Source: an uncultured Anaerococcus sp.
GTDB taxonomy: Bacteria; Bacillota; Clostridia; Tissierellales; Peptoniphilaceae
Direction of reading: 5' to 3'
Length of the DNA: 23,486 nt
Assembly: GCA_943913325.1 (NCBI GenBank)
Contig: CALTXP010000019.1
Location: forward strand, 1-23,486
In this document: positions 8,426 to 16,508 of the stretch, one piece after another
How the letters are laid out: each line of letters starts with the position of its first letter
Position numbering within the stretch: position 1 is the first letter of the stretch
Notes under the pieces: generated by a model
Told to the model about the DNA's origin: nothing
Databases searched by the model: none
The model's input: only the letters and a program-made list of their open reading frames with translations
Position numbers and translations under genes: made by a program

Positions 8426-8550
8426 TTGTAATTTTTACTAAAAAGTGTTTTAATAATAAGGATAAAAAATTTCTAGGAAAATTTTTCTGCAAATTTTTTT
8501 TGTCCATTTTTAGTTATTACAAAGACAAATTTTTTTTACCTATTTTTAAG
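8426..8550 (+). promoter_or_regulatory. AT-rich leader of carB with weak promoter and a 36-base direct repeat
   Basis: A weak promoter candidate is TTGTAA (8426-8431), 17 bases, TTTAAT (8449-8454). Downstream, two imperfect copies of a C-AAA-T8 ... TATTTTTA-like unit begin at 8490 and 8526, exactly 36 bases apart. Only weak all-AT stems form and I see no PyrR-binding-loop consensus, so I cannot assign a pyrimidine attenuator. Confidence 0.35.
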
Positions 8551-8561
8551 AAAGGATAGTT

Positions 8562-11500
8562 ATGACATTTGATAATTCTATTAAAAAGACACTTGTAATT
8601 GGATCTGGCCCTATAGTTATAGGTCAAGCAGCAGAGTTTGATTATTCTGGAACTCAAGCTATAGAAACTTTTAAATCTTTAGGGATTGAAACTGTTCTAG
8701 TAAATTCAAATCCAGCAACAATAATGACTGATAAGGGTGTAGCTGATAAGACTTATATAGAGCCAATTACCATTGATGTAGTAGAAGAAATAATCAAAAA
8801 AGAAAGACCAGACTCAATTATAGCCTCTATGGGCGGTCAAACAGGGCTAAATATGACCCTTGATTTAAAGGAGTCAGGTATACTTGATAAATATAATGTA
8901 AGGCTTATAGGAACAGACATTGATGCTATTAAAAAGGGTGAAGACCGTGATCTTTTCCGTCAAACTATGAGAGAAATTGGTCAACCTATCATAGAATCAG
9001 AAATAGCAACAAGTCTTGAAGAAGGTAAAAAAGCAGCAGAAAAAATTGGATATCCACTTGTTATTAGACCTGCATATACCTTAGGAGGTACTGGTGGTGG
9101 ATTTGCAGCTAATGAAAAGGAACTAATAGAAACTTTAAGCCTTGGACTTTCCTTATCACCAGTTAATGAATGTCTTATAGAAAAATCTATAAAAGGATGG
9201 TCTGAAATAGAATTTGAAGTATTAAGAGATAATAATGCTGGAAAAGTCATAGTCTGTGATATGGAAAATGTGGACCCAGTAGGAGTTCATACAGGAGATT
9301 CCATAGTAGTAGCTCCATGTCAAACTCTTAAAAAAGAAACTGTTGATAGATTAAAACAAGCTTCCTTTGATATAGTAGAGGCAATTGGTGTAAAGGGTGC
9401 TTGTAATGTCCAACTTGCCTATAATAAAGAAAATGATGAATACGCAGTTATAGAGATTAACCCAAGGGTATCTCGTTCATCAGCCCTAGCAAGTAAAGCA
9501 ACAGGTTATCCTATAGCAAGAATTGCAACAAAAATTGCTATAGGCCTTAACTTTGATGATATAATTAATGAAACTACAGGTAAATCTCTTGGTACAAAAG
9601 GACCTATCGTGGACTATACAGTAGTAAAAATACCAAAATGGCCTTTTGATAAATTTAAAAATGCTAATAGAAAGCTTGGTACTAAGATGATGGCTACAGG
9701 AGAAGTTATGGCTATAGGTGATAACTTTGAAGAAGCTCTCTTAAAAGGTATCAGATCTCTAGAAATAGGTAAGTTTGGTCTAGAGTCTAAGTTTTCTAAG
9801 ACTAAATCTGATGAAGAGCTAGAAAAAAGAATGGAATATCCAGATGATGAAAGACTTTTTGATATAGCTGAGTTTATAAGACGTGGAAATCCTATAAAAA
9901 CAGTTCATGAGATTACAAAAATAGATATGTTCTTCCTTGAAAAAATCGAAGATCTTGTAAAAACTGAACAGAAGTTAAAAGAAAGATCTTTCTTTGACCT
10001 AGATAAGGAAACTTTCCTAGAGCTAAAGCAAAAAGGATTTGCTGATAAGCTTATAGCAGATTCTACTAAGGCTAGTTTAAAAGAAGTTATAGCAAAGAGA
10101 AAAGACTTTGATATTCACCCTTCTTATAAAAAAGTAGATACATCAGCATTTAGAAAGAATGGTGCCTACTATTATTCAAGCTATAATGATAATATCAGCG
10201 TAAAAGTAGATGATAAGAAGAAAGTTATAGTTATAGGCTCAGGTCCGATTAGAATAGGCCAAGGTATAGAGTTTGACTATTGCTCAGTACACTCCATAAA
10301 GTCCCTTATAAATATGGGTATTGAAACTATAACTATCAACAATAACCCAGAAACAGTAAGTACAGACTTTGACACATCTGATAAGCTATACTTTGAACCA
10401 CTTACAGAAGAAGATGTAAAAGAGATCATAGATATAGAAAAACCATATGGAGTTATCCTAGCCTTTGGTGGACAAACGGCTATCAAGCTTGCCAAATCAT
10501 TAGATGAGTATGGAGTAAATATATTAGGAACTGGATTTGATGCTATAGATAGAGCAGAAGATCGTGAAAGATTTGAAGAGATGCTTAAGAAATTAGATAT
10601 AAATCATCCACAAGGAGTAGCTGTTAATAATGTAGATGATGGTATCAAGGCTGCAGATAAGTTAGGCTATCCAGTACTAGTAAGACCTTCCTACGTTCTA
10701 GGTGGTCAAGGTATGGAAATCACTTATGAGAAAGAAAAACTTAGATCTTACTTAGAGTCAGCTTTTGATCGTGATAGTGAAAATACAGTCCTTATAGATA
10801 AGTACCTCATAGGTCGTGAGATAGAAGTAGATGCTATAGCAGATGGCGAGAATGTACTAGTTCCTGGCATCATGGAACACCTAGAACGTGCAGGAGTTCA
10901 CTCAGGAGATTCTACATCAATTTATCCACCTATAAATATTAGCGATAAAATCAAAGAGAAGATATTAGACTATACTACAAAACTTGCCCTAGAACTTAAA
11001 ATCAAGGGTATGATTAATATTCAATTTATAGAATATGAGGATGATTTATATGTCATAGAGGTAAATCCTAGGGCATCCCGTACAGTTCCATATATTTCAA
11101 AGGTAACAGGTCTTCCAATAGTTGATATAGCAACAAAGCTTATGTTAGGAGAAAGACTAAAGGATATGGGATATAAAACAGAAATATATAAACAAGCAAA
11201 GATGACTTGTGTAAAAGTTCCAGTATTTTCTCTAAATAAACTTGCACGTGTAGAAGTATCCTTAGGACCAGAAATGAAATCTACAGGAGAAGTCCTAGGC
11301 ATAGGAAAAGGCCTAGAAGAAGCTCTCTATAAAGGATTTTTTGCAAGTGGAGAACCTATATCTAGAAACCATAAGAAAGTATTAGCAACAATAAATGACA
11401 CAGATAAGGAAGAATTTTTAGAAATAGCTAAGGATATGAAAGATCTAGGCTATGAATTTATAGCAACCTATGGAACAAGTGATATGCTAAATGCAAATGG

Positions 11501-11780
11501 TATAGACTCAACTAGGGTTTCAAAAATAGGTAATAATGAAAATCAAGATATAGATATATTAGAACTAATAGAAAGTGGAAAAATAGATCTAGTAATTAAT
11601 ACACCAACCAAGGCAGGAGATAGCGAGCGTGACGGATTTAAGATCAGACGTAAGGCTATAGAATATGGGGTAGAGATCATGACAAGCTTAGATACCTTAA
11701 GGGCAAGGATAGATATAGCAGGTTCAAACTTTAATGACCTAGACCTAAATATATATGAATTAGGAGAAGTATCTGAGTAA
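8562..11780 (+). CDS. carB: Carbamoyl-phosphate synthase large subunit CarB
   Basis: Makes carbamoyl phosphate from bicarbonate, ammonia and two ATP for pyrimidine and arginine synthesis. The length (1072 aa) is full. The N-terminal half starts with the nucleotide-fold segment LVIGSGPIVIGQAAEFDYSG (11-30) and has the ATP-grasp loop LGGTGGG (174-180) and metal-site region EINPRVSRSSALASKATGYP. An oligomerisation domain spans about 400-550. The second half repeats the plan (VIVIGSGPIRIGQGIEFDYC from about 555; LGGQGMEI; EVNPRASRTVPYISKVTG). A C-terminal MGS-like regulatory domain starts near 940 (KKVLATINDTD, NTPTKAGDSERDG). The junction normally reading VDTCAAEF is VDTSAFRKN here, a local deviation. 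AAAGGA lies upstream of the start. The glutamine-amidotransferase partner carA is not adjacent; it may lie elsewhere, or the enzyme may use free ammonia. Confidence 0.95.
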   Translation: MTFDNSIKKTLVIGSGPIVIGQAAEFDYSGTQAIETFKSLGIETVLVNSNPATIMTDKGVADKTYIEPITIDVVEEIIKKERPDSIIASMGGQTGLNMTLDLKESGILDKYNVRLIGTDIDAIKKGEDRDLFRQTMREIGQPIIESEIATSLEEGKKAAEKIGYPLVIRPAYTLGGTGGGFAANEKELIETLSLGLSLSPVNECLIEKSIKGWSEIEFEVLRDNNAGKVIVCDMENVDPVGVHTGDSIVVAPCQTLKKETVDRLKQASFDIVEAIGVKGACNVQLAYNKENDEYAVIEINPRVSRSSALASKATGYPIARIATKIAIGLNFDDIINETTGKSLGTKGPIVDYTVVKIPKWPFDKFKNANRKLGTKMMATGEVMAIGDNFEEALLKGIRSLEIGKFGLESKFSKTKSDEELEKRMEYPDDERLFDIAEFIRRGNPIKTVHEITKIDMFFLEKIEDLVKTEQKLKERSFFDLDKETFLELKQKGFADKLIADSTKASLKEVIAKRKDFDIHPSYKKVDTSAFRKNGAYYYSSYNDNISVKVDDKKKVIVIGSGPIRIGQGIEFDYCSVHSIKSLINMGIETITINNNPETVSTDFDTSDKLYFEPLTEEDVKEIIDIEKPYGVILAFGGQTAIKLAKSLDEYGVNILGTGFDAIDRAEDRERFEEMLKKLDINHPQGVAVNNVDDGIKAADKLGYPVLVRPSYVLGGQGMEITYEKEKLRSYLESAFDRDSENTVLIDKYLIGREIEVDAIADGENVLVPGIMEHLERAGVHSGDSTSIYPPINISDKIKEKILDYTTKLALELKIKGMINIQFIEYEDDLYVIEVNPRASRTVPYISKVTGLPIVDIATKLMLGERLKDMGYKTEIYKQAKMTCVKVPVFSLNKLARVEVSLGPEMKSTGEVLGIGKGLEEALYKGFFASGEPISRNHKKVLATINDTDKEEFLEIAKDMKDLGYEFIATYGTSDMLNANGIDSTRVSKIGNNENQDIDILELIESGKIDLVINTPTKAGDSERDGFKIRRKAIEYGVEIMTSLDTLRARIDIAGSNFNDLDLNIYELGEVSE

Positions 11781-11834
11781 ATTTTAGATATAAAGTATAC
11801 CTGGAACAAAAAGATCAAATTTTAGGAGATTGAT

Positions 11835-12050
11835 ATGGCAAATTTAAATATAAAAGATTTATGGACTGAGCATAAAGCATCAGCAATAGAGCATTGGGGA
11901 GATCTAAAAACAGAACCCCTAGAAGCAGACTTTACAAGTATAGAAAACTTCAAAGAGTTTTTAATAGGCCAATATGGTTGGGACGATCATACAGCAAAAG
12001 AAGAACTAAAGTGGTTTTCAGACTTTTCCAGAACTTTTGAAAGTAAATAA
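11835..12050 (+). CDS. Small CsbD-like protein
   Basis: A 71-residue acidic soluble protein with a good ribosome site (AGGAG at 11824-11828). The pattern W-x(n)-K...HWGDLKTEPLEADF followed by a segment ending in QYGWDDHTAKEELKWF resembles the CsbD/UPF0337 family (KEKWGKLTDDDL...ERYGYSKEEAEKEVDKW in typical members), small proteins often induced by general stress, of unknown mechanism. The match is by eye and loose. It lies 54 bases after carB with no terminator between them, so it is probably co-transcribed with carB, and the unit ends in the hairpin at 12065-12125. Confidence 0.6.
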   Translation: MANLNIKDLWTEHKASAIEHWGDLKTEPLEADFTSIENFKEFLIGQYGWDDHTAKEELKWFSDFSRTFESK

Positions 12051-12064
12051 AAAAATTAAAGGAA

Positions 12065-12125
12065 GCTGTTGCAAAACTATGAATAAGGCTGTAAGGTTTT
12101 ATTCATTTTGTAACAGCCCTTTTTT
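12065..12125 (+). terminator. Terminator hairpin after the carB unit (repeat copy 2)
   Basis: GCTGTTGCAAAA (12065-12076) pairs with TTTTGTAACAGC (12106-12117) with one G-U pair. A three-base bulge (CTA) follows, then TGAATAA pairs with TTATTCA, and a T-run ends at 12125. The left arm matches the opp-operon terminator over 20 bases, including the bulge, while the loops are unrelated. Confidence 0.8.
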
Positions 12126-12230
12126 CTTTCTTTTTACTTATATTTATATCTATATCATCTCTAAATCTAATTTTAGAGTTGACTCATTCTATTTATTTAC
12201 AATTCATCATTTATAAAAATTAATATTATA

Positions 12231-12258
12231 TTGACAATTAAAAATGAAGATTTATAAT
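12231..12258 (+). promoter_or_regulatory. Consensus promoter for the lipoprotein-ABC operon
   Basis: TTGACA (12231-12236) and TATAAT (12253-12258) are both perfect, with a 16-base spacer. Transcription would begin about 160 nt before the lipoprotein start. Confidence 0.7.
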
Positions 12259-12423
12259 TATTTTGAAATAAGGCTAGCTTATATTTCATATAATAACCTT
12301 GCTATTTATATGTGGAGTTTAGCTAAAAATACACTTTCTAATTCTAATAAGAAGGTGAGATGATAATCTTAAAAACGATTAATTTACTTTTGTGATAATA
12401 TTATATTTAATATGGAGTTTATA
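12259..12423 (+). other. Long untranslated leader of the lipoprotein-ABC operon
   Basis: The gene-free stretch 12126-12423 (almost 300 bases) holds a small AT stem CTCTAAA/TTTAGAG at 12159-12178, the promoter at 12231 and this leader. A possible 11-codon frame (12360-12395, MIILKTINLLL) follows AAGGTGAG, but its spacing is tight. I recognise no known riboswitch or T-box. A leader this long upstream of an export-type ABC operon could hold a control element. Confidence 0.35.
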
Positions 12424-13308
12424 ATGAAAAAAAGAATATTTTTTTACTTAACTTTACTATGTGCTATTTTTACAGCTGGCTGTTCAAATAAGTCATCGAA
12501 TATAAAAGATGGAGATATGATCTTTTATAATCCTATAGATATGAATTTTATAGATTATAATCCTGAGACTAACAATCATGAAGTTATAAGAAATACTGAT
12601 GATAAGTATCAGTTTTATGTTGTAGGATCTTTGGGACTTTATATAGATGCGGATACTAAAAATAATGAATCTAGATTAATAGAAATTAAAGATAATAAGG
12701 AAAAAGAGCTCTCTAAATTTGAAAAAGGAGAAGGTATTTATCCTATAGAAGTTTTTAATAATAATCTATATTTCATCCACACCTTTTATAATGAGTCTGG
12801 AAAAGAAGATCTAGATAAGAGAAGGATAGCCCTTATGAACTTAGATGATTTTACTATAAGAGATTTTACTAAAACTCAAGGTGCTTCTTCTTATGGAGCT
12901 GTTAATAAAGACTTTCTATACTACACGCTTTATGAGAAAGAAAGTGATACATATAAACTAATGAGGATAAATCTAGCAGATGAGGATTATAAAGTAGCTC
13001 CAGAAAAGATAAAAGATAATTTATCTGATGGGGAAGTTTTATTAGATGGAAATACTCTTTTTTATGCTAATAAAAGTAAACTAATATCAGATAAGACTAC
13101 TTTTGATAAGAAGTACTTTAACTATATTACTAAAGGTTATTTGATTCAGTTATATACCAATGAAAATGGTGATTTAAGTTTAGAGATAAGTAATTTATCT
13201 AATTTGAAAAGCTTTAAAGCAGAAAATATTATAGGAATTAAACAAAATCAGGATTCCATAGAATATTTGACCGATAAGGGAGTGAAAAGTTATGAGCTTA
13301 AGTATTGA
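12424..13308 (+). CDS. Lipoprotein of an ABC transporter operon, possible beta-propeller
   Basis: A surface lipoprotein of 294 aa. An in-frame ATG lies at 12412, but GGAG at 12414-12417 sits six bases before the ATG at 12424, which is preferred. The signal peptide ends in the lipobox FTAGC, giving a lipid-anchored Cys near residue 20. The mature part is rich in Tyr, Asp, Asn and Lys and made of repeated short strand-like units such as GDMIFYN, QFYVVGSLGLYIDAD, NNLYFIHTFYN, DFLYYTLYEKES and GNTLFYANKSK. This pattern suggests a beta-propeller of the kind seen in DUF5050-like proteins, but I cannot name the family. Its 3' end overlaps the ATPase gene by 17 bases, so it is co-translated with an ABC ATPase and FtsX-type permease and probably works with them at the cell surface. 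Confidence 0.8.
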   Translation: MKKRIFFYLTLLCAIFTAGCSNKSSNIKDGDMIFYNPIDMNFIDYNPETNNHEVIRNTDDKYQFYVVGSLGLYIDADTKNNESRLIEIKDNKEKELSKFEKGEGIYPIEVFNNNLYFIHTFYNESGKEDLDKRRIALMNLDDFTIRDFTKTQGASSYGAVNKDFLYYTLYEKESDTYKLMRINLADEDYKVAPEKIKDNLSDGEVLLDGNTLFYANKSKLISDKTTFDKKYFNYITKGYLIQLYTNENGDLSLEISNLSNLKSFKAENIIGIKQNQDSIEYLTDKGVKSYELKY

Positions 13309-13900
13309 GGCTAAGAATATAACAAAGAGATATGGCAATAGGCTTATATTAGATGATATTAATTTTTGCTTAGATGATGAATATATTTATATTTTAAGAG
13401 GAGAAAATGGTTGTGGTAAGAGTACTCTTTTAAATATATTATCCTCCTATGATAAAGACTATGAAGGAGAAGTTAACTTAAATAATTTATCCATAGGATA
13501 TTTATATCAAGATGATCTTTTGCTAAAAAACCTAACTGTAAGAGATAATCTAAAGCTTGAAGAATATGCTCAAAATAAAATAATAGATCAAAAAGAAATC
13601 AATATTATATCTACTAAACTTGGGATAGATGAGTTATTAGATAAAAAAGTTTCTGATTTATCTGGTGGTGAAAGAAAAAAACTATCAATTGCTCAGTTAA
13701 TAATAAAAGATAAGGATGTAATATTTCTAGATGAGCCAACAGCAAATATAGAAAAGACCTACGCCAAGGATCTTATGCAATATTTACTGGATATTTTTAA
13801 AGAAAAAATAGTACTTATAGCTACTCATGATCAAATGCCTGTATTTAATAGAGGTATTAAGGAATTGACTCTAAAGGGGGCTAAAATATATGGACTATAA
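13292..13900 (+). CDS. ABC transporter ATP-binding protein (MacB/LolD type)
   Basis: Cytoplasmic ATPase of 202 aa, a compact single-domain subunit. Visible motifs are Walker A GENGCGKST (37-45), Q-loop Gln73, signature LSGGERKK (123-130), Walker B VIFLDEPT (143-150) and switch His179. The aromatic A-loop residue is present as TKRYGN near residue 14. The start has GGGAG upstream and lies inside the 3' end of the lipoprotein gene. The gene overlaps the permease gene by 11 bases. The small size and FtsX-like partner place it with MacB/LolD-type mechanotransmission systems and not with importers. Substrate unknown. Confidence 0.92.
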   Translation: MSLSIEAKNITKRYGNRLILDDINFCLDDEYIYILRGENGCGKSTLLNILSSYDKDYEGEVNLNNLSIGYLYQDDLLLKNLTVRDNLKLEEYAQNKIIDQKEINIISTKLGIDELLDKKVSDLSGGERKKLSIAQLIIKDKDVIFLDEPTANIEKTYAKDLMQYLLDIFKEKIVLIATHDQMPVFNRGIKELTLKGAKIYGL

Positions 13901-15035
13901 TATTATCAAGATAGTAAATAATAAAAGAAAGAAGATTCTTAATATTCTCTTTATAATTTTCATTTTGGTATCTATAATTTTATCATTTGTATTGTCTTAT
14001 TCATTAGGTCAATATAAAATTACAAAGTCAAATTTTACCGATAATGACTATGCTAAAATAGTAGAAGTTTCTATGGCAAGATCTTCTAATAATGAGAATA
14101 GATCTTTAGAAAAAAAAGATATAGAAAAAATCCAAAAAATTATGGAGGATTCACCTTATAAGGTAGATATATATCCTTCCTATGCTATAAATTTTGGCAT
14201 ATCTGCTAATGATGGAAATGTATATTATTTAAAATCTTTTTCTGATAATCTTTTTAAAGATAATTCTATTGATATAACAAATAGTGCAATTACAAAGTCT
14301 AATAGTAGTCTAAAAAATATAAGATTAGACATACCAATAGTAAAAGAAAAGGATGGAAATTATAGCTCTGATAAGTTATTTCAGAAAGACTTTAAATTAA
14401 TTAGCATAGATTCGAATTCTATTTTATCTAAATACTTTTCAGATAATGAACTTTTAATAATCCAAGAAGATTTTCAAAAAATAAGTGAAAAGATGTCTAA
14501 AAATTATAAGGATCAAGACTTAAAGAAAATTTTAGTAAAGACTAGTGATATATCTAATGTAAGAAAAGTAGCTAAATTATTGAATGATCAAGGTTATGAA
14601 GAAACAGATGCTTTTATGTATTATAAAGATTTAGATAGTAGCATACCTTTTACTCTTAAGATTAGTAAGCTAGTTATTGTAATTTTGTTTATTTTTACTC
14701 TAATAGTATTGCCATTAATATATGAGATTAGTCTAAAAAGTTCGGTAGGAGATATTGCTGTTTTAAAACATATGGGTTTTTGCCAAAAACAGATTGAAAA
14801 AATATATATGGATCCTCTTATTAAGGGAATTGGCATTTCATATATCATAGTTATAGTAATTAATTTTATTTTATATAAGTTTGGTATAATAAAAGGATTT
14901 ACAGATTTTTTAAATATCATTATATCGATAGCTATATTAGCTATATTATTGATTATAATAATACACTTGAGATTAAAAGAATACTCTAAAGAGAATATAT
15001 TAAATTTAATGAAAAAATTAAAGATTCAAGAGTAG
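13890..15035 (+). CDS. FtsX/MacB-like ABC permease
   Basis: A 381-residue membrane protein with the layout of a single FtsX-domain permease: TM1 at about 16-38, a large extracytoplasmic domain (about 40-255), then TM2 (259-281), TM3 (309-331) and TM4 (341-361) with a basic C-terminal tail. The segment SSVGDIAVLKHMGFCQKQI between TM2 and TM3 matches the cytoplasmic coupling region of FtsX proteins (usually RxxEIAILRAIG). AAAGGGGG at 13873-13880 serves as ribosome site. It overlaps the ATPase gene, and the dimer would form a MacB-like complex. Such complexes move no substrate through the bilayer in well-studied cases but transmit force to envelope partners; here the upstream lipoprotein is the natural candidate. 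It could act on an antimicrobial peptide or a lipoprotein. I do not recognise a specific orthologue. Confidence 0.82.
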   Translation: MDYNIIKIVNNKRKKILNILFIIFILVSIILSFVLSYSLGQYKITKSNFTDNDYAKIVEVSMARSSNNENRSLEKKDIEKIQKIMEDSPYKVDIYPSYAINFGISANDGNVYYLKSFSDNLFKDNSIDITNSAITKSNSSLKNIRLDIPIVKEKDGNYSSDKLFQKDFKLISIDSNSILSKYFSDNELLIIQEDFQKISEKMSKNYKDQDLKKILVKTSDISNVRKVAKLLNDQGYEETDAFMYYKDLDSSIPFTLKISKLVIVILFIFTLIVLPLIYEISLKSSVGDIAVLKHMGFCQKQIEKIYMDPLIKGIGISYIIVIVINFILYKFGIIKGFTDFLNIIISIAILAILLIIIIHLRLKEYSKENILNLMKKLKIQE

Positions 15036-15077
15036 GATAAATTATTAACACATATGAAAAGAAAATAATAATAATGC

Positions 15078-15160
15078 AAATCGCTAAGCTTATTAAGCAT
15101 GGGGTAATTAATATAGAAATTAGTTTCAAAGTAGCTTTTTAATAAAACTTAGCGATTTTT
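15078..15160 (+). terminator. Long-stem terminator after the ABC operon
   Basis: AAATCGCTAAG (15078-15088) is perfectly complementary to CTTAGCGATTT (15148-15158), enclosing a 59-nt loop, and the T-run 15156-15160 follows. Read on the minus strand there is no good T-run, so it mainly serves the plus-strand operon. The loop is long for a simple terminator and could fold further. Confidence 0.7.
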
Positions 15161-15253
15161 CATTATCTATTTTATTAAGTTTAGTAAGTAAATGTTAGTT
15201 CTATATAGACTAAATAATTAACCATAAATACATTAAGTGAGTTAATACTTTTA

Positions 15254-15709
15254 TTAGTTAAATATTCCCATAAAGAAGTCACCTAGAAGTGATGATATTA
15301 GGAAAGTTCCTACTATTACAAATATAGCCACTATTATACCCTTGATTCCAACTGACTTGAAAGCTCCCCGGTCTTTGCCTATTATAACTCCTGCATAGGC
15401 GAGTATCGGAGTAATTATCGCATTTATATTAACCCCTTCTACGCTTTTTATAACAAAGTCTGAAACTGGGGATATTGGACTTGCAAGCAAAATTGCTATT
15501 ATAGAAATCCATAGTACAGATGATATCTTTTTAAGGGGGACTACATAGGATAGGAAGTAACCAGCAAGAGTAATAGCTGATAGAACTACTATACCAGGTA
15601 GGGAATTACCAAATGTATCATATCCTATCATATTTGAAACTGTGCAGGCTATTATAGTAAATAATAGAGCTATTAATATTGATGGAAAATCAGTTTTGAA
15701 CTTTTGCAT
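15254..15709 (-). CDS. Small multi-pass membrane protein, partner of the DUF3100-like protein
   Basis: A 151-residue, very hydrophobic protein with about five membrane segments (for example SILIALLFTIIACTVSNMIG, LPGIVVLSAITLAGYFLSYV and GIKGIIVAIFVIVGTFLISS). It has a charged turn near GKDRGAFKSVG. I do not recognise the family. The ribosome site GAGGAGG on the minus strand is strong and the start lies 20 bases inside the end of the preceding gene, so both are translated together. As the third gene behind an amidohydrolase and a larger membrane protein, it is probably the second subunit of a two-component carrier. Confidence 0.8.
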   Translation of the reverse strand: MQKFKTDFPSILIALLFTIIACTVSNMIGYDTFGNSLPGIVVLSAITLAGYFLSYVVPLKKISSVLWISIIAILLASPISPVSDFVIKSVEGVNINAIITPILAYAGVIIGKDRGAFKSVGIKGIIVAIFVIVGTFLISSLLGDFFMGIFN

Positions 15710-16499
15710 CTTTTCCTCCTCTAAGCCTATTTAGCTTTTTATATAAAAATTCTGTCAGTGGTAATCCCAAAAATATACCTAGTGGCAAGGCTATTACACT
15801 CGAGATTAGATTTGAAAGTCCTGCAAATGCTGTCATCTCTGCTTCTAGGTTAGGATAATTAGCAATCAAAGCAGAAAGCCCAGCTGTCATCATAGATGCT
15901 GAGCCTGCACCAGTTCCCATAGCTGCTGCTTGAGGGCTTACTATACCTAAACTAATAGTGATTGATGTTAGTATGCTTAAAATTATAGGTCCAAGGATAG
16001 TTCCTATAATATAAACGGCCATTACACCCCTAAATTCAGGAGACTCTGCTCCATAATTATCTTGGATAAGTCCAACATTGGCCTCTCTACTTAAGGCATG
16101 GCACATGCCTATTGATTCTCTTTTTAAACCTAGAAGTATGGCGATTGGTAAAGAAATAATTATAGTTCCAAGATTACCAAAATTTTGAAGTACGAGGGCA
16201 AGTCCAGCTTCTTTGATAGCTTCAAGCTGTGATCCGCTTGTGACTCCAAGCTTTGCAATTAGTATCGCAAGCATTAAGCTCATCATAGAATTTGCTGACG
16301 GTTCATCCTTTTCACTCATTGCTTTTATAGGAGACATGTATAAAGCAAATGCTAATATCATAGCCCATATTAATGGAGAAAAGACTATGGTAATCCCTCC
16401 TATATTTAAGTTTTTAGGCCCTATGAGGATACTTATAATAGCTATAATAATTACTGATATATGTAGCCTTAGGTCTTCTTTTAATTTAAATTTATGCAT
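15690..16499 (-). CDS. Multi-pass membrane protein, probable DUF3100 family
   Basis: A 269-residue membrane protein with roughly seven to nine hydrophobic segments. From memory the pattern (ISILIGPKNLNIGG near the N-terminus, the polar motif MCHALSREANVGLIQDNYG around the middle, and a Gly/Ala/Ser-rich AAAMGTGAGSASMMTAG segment) fits DUF3100, a bacterial membrane family of unknown function. The charged motif between hydrophobic stretches and the small-residue helix look like substrate-path elements of a carrier. It starts 9 bases after the M20 gene (AGGAA ribosome site) and overlaps the next membrane gene. The context suggests uptake of the compound that the M20 enzyme hydrolyses. The family name is moderately sure; transport is inference. 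Confidence 0.75.
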   Translation of the reverse strand: MHKFKLKEDLRLHISVIIIAIISILIGPKNLNIGGITIVFSPLIWAMILAFALYMSPIKAMSEKDEPSANSMMSLMLAILIAKLGVTSGSQLEAIKEAGLALVLQNFGNLGTIIISLPIAILLGLKRESIGMCHALSREANVGLIQDNYGAESPEFRGVMAVYIIGTILGPIILSILTSITISLGIVSPQAAAMGTGAGSASMMTAGLSALIANYPNLEAEMTAFAGLSNLISSVIALPLGIFLGLPLTEFLYKKLNRLRGGKDAKVQN

Positions 16500-16508
16500 A
16501 ATTCATTC

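Noticed and set aside
8324..12125. carB region as a composite transposon between the two IS-like hairpins
   Set aside because: Both hairpins are complete on their own and in the same orientation, no transposase lies between them, and carB is a core gene. Terminator function explains their positions better.
12360..12395. 11-codon upstream frame MIILKTINLLL as a leader peptide gene
   Set aside because: The purine-rich site abuts the start codon too closely and there is no clear attenuator hairpin after it. It is mentioned within the leader but not called as a gene.
15195..15213. Near-palindrome around CTATATAG as a terminator for the minus-strand M20 operon
   Set aside because: It is short, all AT-type pairing with a mismatch, and has no T-run on the minus strand.
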